Origin: Ravibacter sp964559125
GTDB taxonomy: Bacteria; Bacteroidota; Bacteroidia; Cytophagales; Spirosomataceae
Length of the DNA stretch: 64,000 bases
Direction: 5' to 3'
Assembly: GCA_964559125.1 (NCBI GenBank)
Contig: CAZLGW010000014.1
Coordinates: forward strand, 62,001 to 126,000
The notes under the pieces were generated by a model. The model was not told where the DNA came from and made no database searches. It worked only from the letters and a program-made list of their open reading frames with translations. The translations under genes were made by a program, and so were the position numbers. Numbering within the stretch: position 1 is the first letter of the stretch; each line of letters begins with the position of its first letter. This document shows positions 1-7,032 of the stretch, in pieces.

Positions 1-592
1 CGAGCACGAGCGCTCCTGCGGGCAGTATGAAATTCCCGGAAACGTCGGCATATATCGTGAGCACGGCAGTCACGACTGCTGCTCCGAAATAAGCGGTTGA
101 ATCCCTGGAGAGCAACCATATCGTCAGGATTGCCCATATAAAAACCGCCAGGTGCTGAAAGGGAATCATAGCCCAGAATACAGTTTCATAGAACTGCACG
201 TTAAACAGCAGCCAGGGGATAGGCAGGAAGAATATCCATAGGGTCTGTGTATCCTTAAACCACCGGTATAATACGATGAGGAGAACAAGCAGGTTGAGGG
301 CGCCGCCTATGACCATGGCTTTCAGGTTCAGTTCTCCTGTCAGCTTGAAAATACTGTATGCAATGAGCCGGTCCACAACAATCCGCCTTTCATCGTCCTG
401 TGTATAGATGATGTTCCAAAACTCTCCCCAGCTGTGCTGCCCGGTCTGCAAAAGTAATACCGGCTCGAGCAAACCGTCGAAATCGTCCTGGAACGGCACG
501 TTTACGCTCATGGTAAAGACCGCTGCAAAAAAGATAACGATTGGGATTGCGCAAAAAGCTACCGGGAAAAAATACCTATTGCTGACAGCCAT
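1..592 (-). CDS. Multi-pass membrane protein, N-terminal part (cut by window edge)
   Basis: Reading frame starts at the ATG at 592 on the minus strand and stays open to base 1 (about 197 codons visible). The visible part has a hydrophobic N-terminus, a loop with an acidic pair (QDDF, residues 35-38), and at least four further membrane segments. It resembles the N-terminal third of the 614-residue protein at 45093-46937: both have (E/Q)DD(F/Y) after the first membrane segments, an (E)xR cluster about 30 residues on, and a LFN(V/L)xxYE(T/N)xxWAxxxxQ stretch. The layout recalls polytopic lipid-sugar glycosyltransferases, but that is inference. It begins 9 bases after the ilvH stop codon, so it is probably cotranscribed with the ilv genes. 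Confidence 0.75.
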   Translation of the reverse strand, partial: MAVSNRYFFPVAFCAIPIVIFFAAVFTMSVNVPFQDDFDGLLEPVLLLQTGQHSWGEFWNIIYTQDDERRIVVDRLIAYSIFKLTGELNLKAMVIGGALNLLVLLIVLYRWFKDTQTLWIFFLPIPWLLFNVQFYETVFWAMIPFQHLAVFIWAILTIWLLSRDSTAYFGAAVVTAVLTIYADVSGNFILPAGALVL

Positions 593-601
593 GAAGATCG
601 T

Positions 602-1162
602 TTACAGGTAGTATTCCCATTCGGCTTCCGGCAGGTAATCGCTGAGGGTTTTCGACGATTTGCTGACCGCCACACGACCCGACCGGACAAACTCCAGTAT
701 GCCGTAGGGTTTGATATAATTAAAGAAGTCGAAAATTTCAGTGATGGTGCCGGTTTTTTCTATTACCACATAGTCGAGGCCCCAAAAAACGACCCAGGCT
801 TTATAAATTTTATTGATAACTTCTATATCAAGAGGTTTTGCCCCGCTCAAAGTAGATATTTTGAACATAGCGATCTCGTTGTAGACCACTTCTTCGTTGA
901 GGTAACCGAAAACCGTCAGCACCTCGATGGTCTTGCGGATCTGGCGTACCAGTTTTTCTACTTCTTCCCTGATTTCATGTTTGATGACAATGGTAAACCG
1001 GGAGACCCCTTTCCTTTCGGTTTCGGAGACAGTAAGGCTTTCTATGTTGATACGGCGTCTGCTGAACAGGATGGTGATCTTATTAAGAAGACCGATCGTG
1101 TTTTCTGTAAAGACACAAATGGTATAGGTTGTGCCGTTTGAAGACGGAATTGGCTTAGACAT
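602..1162 (-). CDS. ilvH: Acetolactate synthase small (regulatory) subunit
   Basis: 186 residues, the usual length of the long IlvN/IlvH form. An ACT domain covers about residues 11-85 (YTICVFTENTIGLLNKIT start, then SRRRINIESLTVSETE), followed by the C-terminal domain of ALS small subunits. The family activates the catalytic subunit and carries valine feedback inhibition. It lies 38 bases downstream of ilvB in the same direction, completing the ilvD-ilvB-ilvH order. Function is assigned from clear family resemblance; allosteric behaviour in this organism is not shown by the sequence. Confidence 0.95.
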   Translation of the reverse strand: MSKPIPSSNGTTYTICVFTENTIGLLNKITILFSRRRINIESLTVSETERKGVSRFTIVIKHEIREEVEKLVRQIRKTIEVLTVFGYLNEEVVYNEIAMFKISTLSGAKPLDIEVINKIYKAWVVFWGLDYVVIEKTGTITEIFDFFNYIKPYGILEFVRSGRVAVSKSSKTLSDYLPEAEWEYYL

Positions 1163-1200
1163 GAGGCAATTTAGAAAGGAATTAACTGATTATCTGTGGG

Positions 1201-2973
1201 CTACTGAAGCCGTATGTCAGCAACACAGGCTCCCGAAGGCACCATCGGGAATACATTTTCTTCTTTTTCTACCAATACTTCCAGCAGGTAGGGTTTGTCG
1301 GAAGCGATGAGCTTGTCGAGCGATTCCGACAGGTCTTCCCGTTTGATACAGGTATGCCCGTCGATCCCGAAACCCTTGCCAATAGTGATGAAATCGGGGT
1401 TCTGAAGCTCGACGAAGGAATATCTCTTTTCGTGGAACAACTGCTGCCACTGGCGTACCATCCCGAGGAAGTTGTTGTTGAGGATGATGATCTTGACGGG
1501 GAGGCCGCTTTGCGCGATAGTGCCCAGCTCCTGGATGGTCATCTGGAAGCATCCATCCCCGATAAAGGCGTAGACATCCCGCTCCGGAGCTCCTACTTTC
1601 GCTCCGAAAGCAGCAGGCAGGGCATATCCCATAGTCCCCAGCCCCCCGGAGGTAATGAAGGAATTGGGACGTTTGAACTGGTAGTACCTGGCCGCCATCA
1701 TCTGGTGCTGGCCTACGTCGGCCACTACTACGGCCTGTCCCTCCGTTTTGTCGGAAAGGCCTCTTATGACCTCCGCCATTTTTATCTTTTCGCTGTTTGC
1801 AGAAAGCTCAGGTTGAGTGATCAGCCGGTCTTCCATTTCAGCATACTTCGCAAATTCTGCTATCCATTCGGGATGCGATGCAGGTTCAACGAGCGGCAGC
1901 AGGAGTTCAAGGGTTGCTTTCGCGTCGCCTACGACCGGGGCGTCGGCTTTGACGATCTTGTCTATTTCTGCAGGATCGATTTCGATATGTACGATTTTAG
2001 CCTGTTTGGCATAGCGGCTTACATCGCCGGTTATGCGGTCGTCGAAGCGCAGCCCGACGCCGATGATCAGGTCGCACTGGTTGGTCAGCACATTCGTACC
2101 GTAGTTGCCATGCATACCCAGCCAGCCCATATAGAGAGGATGGTCGACCGCTACCGACGATAAGCCCAGCAGCGTGGAGGCGCAGGGGATACCTGTTTTT
2201 TGCAGGAATTTCAGCAGCGCCTCTTCCGCACCGGAGATCTGAACGCCGTGACCGACAAACAGGAAAGGCTTTTTCGCCGAATTGATCAACGCTGCGGCCT
2301 TTTCGAGCTGCTCCTGCTTCGGAACCAGCCTCGGGCGGTAGCTGATCATCGACGAGCAGGGCTTGTACTCAAACGGCCTGCTCATCATTTCATTCTGGGC
2401 ATTTTTGGTAATATCGATCAGCACGGGTCCCGGACGGCCGGATTTGGCAATATAAAACGCTTTCGCCATGATCTCGGGCACTTCGTCGGCAGAAGTGATC
2501 TGGTAGTTCCATTTTGTAATAGGCATGGTAACTCCCATTACATCGGTTTCCTGGAACGCATCGGTGCCCAGCAGGTGCTTGGCGACCTGGCCGATCAGGC
2601 AAACCATCGGCGTGGAATCAATGATGGCGTCGGCAATAGCCGTGACCAGGTTGGTAGCTCCCGGACCGGAAGTAACCAGGCATACCCCGACTTTGCCGGA
2701 GAGCCTTGCATAGCCTTCCGCAGCGTGTCCTGCTCCCTGCTCATGCCTCACAAGGATATGGTTGATCTTGTCCTGGTAATCATAAATGGCATCGTAGACA
2801 GGCATGATCGCTCCACCCGGATATCCGAAAATTGTTTCGACCCCCTCAGCGAGCAAGGAGCGGATCACAGCATGCGAACCGTTGAGCACCACCTGTTCCG
2901 AGGTTTGAACGGTATAATCCTGAGAGTCTGAATTAAAGGAGACATCTGCTCCCTGTTGTTCTTTTAAGTCCAT
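1201..2973 (-). CDS. ilvB: Acetolactate synthase large (catalytic) subunit
   Basis: 590 residues, a thiamine-diphosphate enzyme joining two pyruvates to acetolactate (valine/leucine) or pyruvate plus 2-oxobutyrate (isoleucine). The catalytic glutamate sits in RHEQGAGHAAEGYAR (E78). The TPP/Mg motif is GDGCFQMTIQELGT, with NNNFLGMVRQWQ following. About 25 extra residues precede the conserved core, so the annotated ATG could be slightly long. It starts 45 bases after ilvD and ends 38 bases before ilvH. Expression is probably set by the attenuator in front of ilvD. Confidence 0.96.
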   Translation of the reverse strand: MDLKEQQGADVSFNSDSQDYTVQTSEQVVLNGSHAVIRSLLAEGVETIFGYPGGAIMPVYDAIYDYQDKINHILVRHEQGAGHAAEGYARLSGKVGVCLVTSGPGATNLVTAIADAIIDSTPMVCLIGQVAKHLLGTDAFQETDVMGVTMPITKWNYQITSADEVPEIMAKAFYIAKSGRPGPVLIDITKNAQNEMMSRPFEYKPCSSMISYRPRLVPKQEQLEKAAALINSAKKPFLFVGHGVQISGAEEALLKFLQKTGIPCASTLLGLSSVAVDHPLYMGWLGMHGNYGTNVLTNQCDLIIGVGLRFDDRITGDVSRYAKQAKIVHIEIDPAEIDKIVKADAPVVGDAKATLELLLPLVEPASHPEWIAEFAKYAEMEDRLITQPELSANSEKIKMAEVIRGLSDKTEGQAVVVADVGQHQMMAARYYQFKRPNSFITSGGLGTMGYALPAAFGAKVGAPERDVYAFIGDGCFQMTIQELGTIAQSGLPVKIIILNNNFLGMVRQWQQLFHEKRYSFVELQNPDFITIGKGFGIDGHTCIKREDLSESLDKLIASDKPYLLEVLVEKEENVFPMVPSGACVADIRLQ

Positions 2974-3018
2974 TACTCTTATGAATTGGTTGTCGATAAA
3001 AAAAATGTGGCAAACTTA

Positions 3019-4707
3019 TCAGGGCTCGTCGGTGACACATCCTTCGCTGGCAGATTTTACAGTGCGGATATATTTGCCGAGAATACCTTTCGTAAACCGA
3101 GGTTCGGGCTGAATCCAGGCAGCTTTACGGGCAGCCAGCTCTTCGTCACTAACATGAAGGGTCAGTTCCCGCGTAGTCGCGTCGATGGTGATCTCGTCGC
3201 CGTCTTTTACGAGCGCGATCGGGCCTCCTTCGAATGCCTCGGGTGTAATATGTCCTACTACGAAGCCGTGGGTACCTCCCGAGAAACGGCCGTCGGTGAT
3301 CAGCGCGATCTTATCGCCGAGCCCCGCACCCATTACCGCTGAGGTCGGTTTAAGCATTTCAGACATGCCGGGGCCTCCTTTAGGTCCGGAGTTCCGGATC
3401 ACTACCACGTGCCCGGGTTTAATCTCCCCGCTGGCAAGGGCAGTAATGATCTCCGACTCGTGCTCGCATATTTTGGCATGGCCGTGGAAGCGGAACCCTT
3501 CCTTGCCTGTGATCTTGGCAACTGCGCCGGTAGGGGCAAGGTTGCCGTACAATATCTGGATGTGTCCCGAGCTTTTGATCGGGTTGCTCAACGGGAATAC
3601 GATTTTCTGAGCGTCGAAATCAAGATCTTTCTCGTTTTCCACGTTTTCGGCTACAGTCTTACCGGTTACGGTTATACAGTCGCCGTGCAGCAGCCCTTCT
3701 TTAAGAAGATACTTCATCACCGCGGGCACACCGCCTATTGCGAGCATGTCTTCCATAAAGTACTTGCCGCTGGGCTTAAGATCGGCTATGAAAGGGACCC
3801 TGTCGGAGATCTCCTGTATGTCGTCGAGCGTAAGCGGGATATTGGCGGCCCGGGCAATGGCCAGGTAATGCAGCGCAGCGTTGGTAGAGCCGCCCAGGGC
3901 CATTACGACTGTAAGTGCGTTTTCGAGCGATTTCCTGGTAATAATTTTTGATGGCGTCAGATCGAGCTCAAGGAGCTTTTTCATGGCAGCCCCGATTTTT
4001 TTGCATTCTTCCTGCTTCCCTTCATGGGTGGCAGGGTAGGTGCTGCTGAAAGGAAGACTCAGTCCCATTGCTTCTATAGAAGAAGACATGGTATTGGCTG
4101 TATACATACCACCACAGGCGCCAGGTCCCGGGATAGAGTTCTGGATCACTCCCTTGAAGTCCTCGTCCGAGATATTCCCGGCAAATTTCTTGCCCAGGGC
4201 TTCAAAAGCAGATACGATATCGAGGCTCTGGCCTTTGTAATGTCCCGAACGGATGGTACCCCCGTAAACCATAATAGCCGGGCGGTCGAGCCTGGCCATG
4301 GCCATAATGGCGCCGGGCATATTCTTGTCACACCCTACTACGGCCACCAGTCCGTCATACCACTGGGCAGAAACGACAGATTCGATGGAGTCGGCGATAA
4401 TATCGCGGCTGGGCAATGAATAGCGCATACCGTCATTCCCATTGGTCATCCCGTCGGAAACCCCGATTGTATTGAATATCAGCCCTACCAGCTCGCCGCT
4501 TGCCTGGATCCCCTGCTTTACGTAAACTGAGAGGCCGTTGAGGTGCATATTACAGGGGTTACCCTCGTAGCCGGTGCTTGCAATCCCGATCTGGGGTTTT
4601 TTAAGGTCATTCTCTTTCAGGCCGATCCCGTAAAGCATGGCCTGCGCTGCGGGGTTGGTTACCTCCTGCGTAAGGGTTTTGGAGTACTTGTTTAATTCCT
4701 GGGACAT
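3019..4707 (-). CDS. ilvD: Dihydroxy-acid dehydratase
   Basis: 562 residues, matching the family length. It dehydrates 2,3-dihydroxy-isovalerate and 2,3-dihydroxy-3-methylvalerate, the third step of valine and isoleucine synthesis. Conserved cysteines that ligate the iron-sulfur cluster in this family are visible: C52 (PCNMH), C126 (GCDKN) and C198 (GACGGMYTANTM). The C-terminal signature DGRFSGGTHGFVVGH is present. First structural gene of the operon. The terminator-like hairpin at 4731-4764 and the leader peptide at 4786-4839 lie directly upstream. ilvC is not in the window. Confidence 0.96.
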   Translation of the reverse strand: MSQELNKYSKTLTQEVTNPAAQAMLYGIGLKENDLKKPQIGIASTGYEGNPCNMHLNGLSVYVKQGIQASGELVGLIFNTIGVSDGMTNGNDGMRYSLPSRDIIADSIESVVSAQWYDGLVAVVGCDKNMPGAIMAMARLDRPAIMVYGGTIRSGHYKGQSLDIVSAFEALGKKFAGNISDEDFKGVIQNSIPGPGACGGMYTANTMSSSIEAMGLSLPFSSTYPATHEGKQEECKKIGAAMKKLLELDLTPSKIITRKSLENALTVVMALGGSTNAALHYLAIARAANIPLTLDDIQEISDRVPFIADLKPSGKYFMEDMLAIGGVPAVMKYLLKEGLLHGDCITVTGKTVAENVENEKDLDFDAQKIVFPLSNPIKSSGHIQILYGNLAPTGAVAKITGKEGFRFHGHAKICEHESEIITALASGEIKPGHVVVIRNSGPKGGPGMSEMLKPTSAVMGAGLGDKIALITDGRFSGGTHGFVVGHITPEAFEGGPIALVKDGDEITIDATTRELTLHVSDEELAARKAAWIQPEPRFTKGILGKYIRTVKSASEGCVTDEP

Positions 4708-4730
4708 TTGAATAAACTATTTTAAAGAAA

Positions 4731-4764
4731 AACGCCTCACTCAATTTTCAGTGAGTGAGGCGTT
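4731..4764 (-). terminator. Attenuator terminator hairpin in the ilvD leader
   Basis: A perfect 13-bp inverted repeat (AACGCCTCACTCA / TGAGTGAGGCGTT on the plus strand, 8-base loop). On the minus strand it is followed by a T-rich run (TTTTTCTTT) and ends about 23 bases before the ilvD ATG. Its upstream arm can instead pair with a segment overlapping the leader-peptide stop codon: GTGAGTGA at 4789-4782 against TCACTCAC at 4758-4751. This is the arrangement expected of a transcription attenuator. The structure is read by eye; no folding energy was computed. Confidence 0.8.
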
Positions 4765-4785
4765 TGGTTTTCCCAATTGAGTCAC

Positions 4786-4839
4786 TCACCACCTTTGCGG
4801 TGGAATCGGTAGCACGCCAATCGGTAGTAGCCGGATCAT
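4786..4839 (-). CDS. Putative ilv leader peptide (ribosome-mediated attenuation)
   Basis: A 17-codon reading frame, MIRLLPIGVLPIPPQRW then TGA, on the minus strand between the likely promoter and the terminator hairpin. Seven of 17 residues are Leu, Ile or Val, the products of the pathway. Four of the codons are three CTA (Leu) and one GTG; the Ile codons are ATC and ATT. The stop codon lies inside the segment able to form an antiterminator with the terminator arm. A short hairpin (CCACC / GGTGG, plus 4789-4803) spans the last codons, like the 1:2 stem of classical attenuators. No Shine-Dalgarno is visible, as is usual in Bacteroidota. Confidence 0.75.
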   Translation of the reverse strand: MIRLLPIGVLPIPPQRW

Positions 4840-4897
4840 GTTAACAATGAATTTTTAAACTCGCCAGCGAAATTTCGCTAAATTTGAAATGGTGTCA

Positions 4898-4929
4898 CAA
4901 ATAAGGTAGGTTGGATCCTATTTTCCAAA
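4898..4929 (-). promoter_or_regulatory. Candidate promoter of the ilv operon
   Basis: On the minus strand a TTTG (4929-4926) is followed after 20 bases by CTTATTTG (4905-4898), six of eight matches to the Bacteroidota -7 element TAnnTTTG. It would start transcription near 4891, about 50 bases before the leader peptide. A perfect 14-bp palindrome AGCGAAATTTCGCT (4866-4879) lies just downstream and might be an operator or a 5' hairpin. Confidence 0.5.
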
Positions 4930-5037
4930 TGTTATTTTAATTATTTTTGACTTGTGTGTAAGCTTGGGAGATATGGGACGGATATCCCGCAATTTTCTAA
5001 ATTTTGAACCTTCAGCTATATTTTGGTTACCTTTCTT

Positions 5038-5045
5038 TAATTTTG
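5038..5045 (+). promoter_or_regulatory. Candidate -7 box for murQ
   Basis: TAATTTTG matches TAnnTTTG exactly and ends 23 bases before the murQ ATG. A well-spaced TTTG -33 box is not obvious, so this is only a candidate. Confidence 0.35.
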
Positions 5046-5068
5046 ATCGAAAATATAAATATATAAAG

Positions 5069-5908
5069 ATGGAGCAAGGATCTGACTTATCCCGGCTGAC
5101 TACTGAGGCGGCGTCCAATTACCAGGATCTCGACCAGATGGGAATTGAAGAATTGTTGAGTAATATTAACAGGGAAGACAAGACCGTCCCTTTTGCCGTG
5201 GAAAAAGCTATTCCGCAGCTGGTGAAGCTGGTAGAAGGTGTAGCGGAGCGGATGAAACGGGGAGGGCGCCTGTTTTATATCGGAGCCGGAACCAGCGGAC
5301 GTCTGGGCGTTGTAGATGCTTCCGAGTGTCCGCCTACCTACGGCGTTCCGTTTGATCTTGTAGTCGGGATCATTGCCGGCGGCGACAGCGCTATCAGGAA
5401 AGCGGTGGAAAATGCCGAGGATGACGCAGACCAGGCCTGGAAAGATCTCCAGGAATACGAAATAAACGAAAAGGACAGCCTGGTAGGGATCGCGGCTTCG
5501 GGCCGGACGCCTTATGTGGTGGGAGGACTCACGGAAGCGAGAAAGCACGGCCTCCTCACAGGTTGTATTGTCTGTAACCAGGGATCGCCGGTTGCGCAGG
5601 CCGCAGAATACCCGGTAGAGATCGTAGTAGGTCCGGAGTTTGTAACCGGCAGTACGAGGATGAAATCAGGAACTGCCCAGAAGCTTGCATTAAATATGCT
5701 TTCAACCTCGGTAATGATCAGGTTGGGAAAGGTGAAGGGAAATAAAATGGTAGATATGCAGCTGACAAATCATAAATTGGTCAACCGCGCCGTTTCTATG
5801 GTAGTGGATGAGCTCGGAGTAGATGCCGGCACGGCCAAAGCGCTCCTGGATGCCAACAATTCCAGCGTTAGAGACGCGATTGAGGCCGGGCGGAGGGAGG
5901 CAAAGTAG
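5069..5908 (+). CDS. murQ: N-acetylmuramic acid 6-phosphate etherase
   Basis: 279 residues from the ATG at 5069; an upstream extension of the frame has no family resemblance. MurQ removes the lactyl ether from MurNAc-6-phosphate, giving GlcNAc-6-phosphate and D-lactate during peptidoglycan recycling, in the cytoplasm. Family signatures: FYIGAGTSGRLGVVDASECPPT (SIS sugar-phosphate domain), SLVGIAASGRTPYV, and TGSTRMKSGTAQKLALNM. The C-terminal GRREAK end is near the usual length, slightly short of E. coli MurQ. It is divergent from the ilv operon and 15 bases upstream of the oxidoreductase. Confidence 0.95.
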   Translation: MEQGSDLSRLTTEAASNYQDLDQMGIEELLSNINREDKTVPFAVEKAIPQLVKLVEGVAERMKRGGRLFYIGAGTSGRLGVVDASECPPTYGVPFDLVVGIIAGGDSAIRKAVENAEDDADQAWKDLQEYEINEKDSLVGIAASGRTPYVVGGLTEARKHGLLTGCIVCNQGSPVAQAAEYPVEIVVGPEFVTGSTRMKSGTAQKLALNMLSTSVMIRLGKVKGNKMVDMQLTNHKLVNRAVSMVVDELGVDAGTAKALLDANNSSVRDAIEAGRREAK

Positions 5909-5923
5909 CTAAGATTTTTTGCG

Positions 5924-6949
5924 ATGAAGGCAGCCGTACTGGAAAAACTACATGAACCGCTGGTCTTCCGGGACCTGGATTCTCCCGTTGCCGCACCAGG
6001 AGAGGTGGTGGTTCGTCTGAAGGCTGCCGGATTGAATCACAGGGACCTGTGGATTCAGCAAGGGCTTTACCCCGGAGCGCGGGCGCCGGTTGTGCCCGGC
6101 TCAGATGGTGCGGGCGTTGTGACGGAGGCAGGAGATGAGGCCGGCGAAAAATGGATCGGGAAAAGCGTGATCATCAACCCGGCTCATAACTGGGGCGAAG
6201 CAAAGACCCACTACGGTCCTCATTTCAGAATCCTGGGGCTCGAAGACCAGGGAACTTTCGCAGAATACATCGCTATCAAAAACGAATACCTGACTGAAAT
6301 CCCGGCCCATCTTACGTACGAGCAGGCAGCGGCGATTCCACTGGCCGGGCTTACGGCCTGGCGCGCGCTCATAACGAGAACTGCTTTTACCGGGCAGGAA
6401 AAAGTGCTAATAACCGGTATCGGGGGCGGAGTAGCACAGTTTGCAGCCCTGTTTGCAGTGGCTATGGGTGCCGAAGTATGGGTGACTTCCGGAACGGACG
6501 AAAAAATCGCGAAATCGATCGGGATGGGAATAAAAGGAGGGGTTAATTACAACGGAGCCACGTGGCACAGGGACTTCCTGGTAAAACTCAAAGCACCGAG
6601 ACACGGTTATTTCGATGTGATCATAGACAGCGCAGGCGGTCCCGGGTTCCAAAAGCTGGTCGATCTGGCTGCGCCGGGGGGAAGAATCTGTTTTTACGGC
6701 GGAACGACAGGAAATATCACCGACCTTGTGCCTGCGAAGATCTTCTTTAAACAGTTGACGATTTCCGGGAGTACCATGGGTTCGCCTGATGAATTCAGGG
6801 ATATGATCGCGTTCATCAACCGGCATAAACTTTACCCGGAGGTAGATACAGTTATGCCTTTTGATGAAATCAATCAGGGGATGAGCCGGATGCAGCGGGG
6901 GGAGCAGTTTGGGAAGATTGTATTTACGATTAGACGATTAGACGATTAG
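5924..6949 (+). CDS. Zinc-independent alcohol dehydrogenase / quinone oxidoreductase family protein
   Basis: 341 residues of the medium-chain dehydrogenase/reductase superfamily. The N-terminal GroES-like domain is clear (AAGLNHRDLWIQQGLYP, then VVPGSDGAGVV). It lacks the cysteine set of the structural zinc site. The Rossmann NAD(P)-binding loop is ITGIGGGVAQFA, around residues 160-175. Substrate cannot be named. It follows murQ by 15 bases and is probably cotranscribed. The stop codon lies in the last copy of a threefold octamer ACGATTAG (6926-6949), which encodes the IRRLDD tail and looks like an invading repeat. Confidence 0.88.
   Translation: MKAAVLEKLHEPLVFRDLDSPVAAPGEVVVRLKAAGLNHRDLWIQQGLYPGARAPVVPGSDGAGVVTEAGDEAGEKWIGKSVIINPAHNWGEAKTHYGPHFRILGLEDQGTFAEYIAIKNEYLTEIPAHLTYEQAAAIPLAGLTAWRALITRTAFTGQEKVLITGIGGGVAQFAALFAVAMGAEVWVTSGTDEKIAKSIGMGIKGGVNYNGATWHRDFLVKLKAPRHGYFDVIIDSAGGPGFQKLVDLAAPGGRICFYGGTTGNITDLVPAKIFFKQLTISGSTMGSPDEFRDMIAFINRHKLYPEVDTVMPFDEINQGMSRMQRGEQFGKIVFTIRRLDD
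6926..6949 (+). repeat. Threefold tandem octamer across a stop codon
   Basis: Three perfect copies of ACGATTAG in tandem, followed by ACAATTG. The third copy supplies the TAG stop of the upstream gene. A closely related unit lies at 41711-41726, also at a gene end. Confidence 0.8.
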
Positions 6950-7032
6950 ACAATTGGTTGATAGTTATTGGAGTGATAATTGAAGTCTGATTGCGCATAG
7001 CTATTCCATTTTTGATTTAATTTTTAGCTTTA

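Noticed and set aside
1354..2931. Long open frames opposite ilvB (269 and 243 codons)
   Set aside because: They lie on the antisense strand of a clearly conserved gene, have no recognisable domain, and reflect the codon bias of ilvB.
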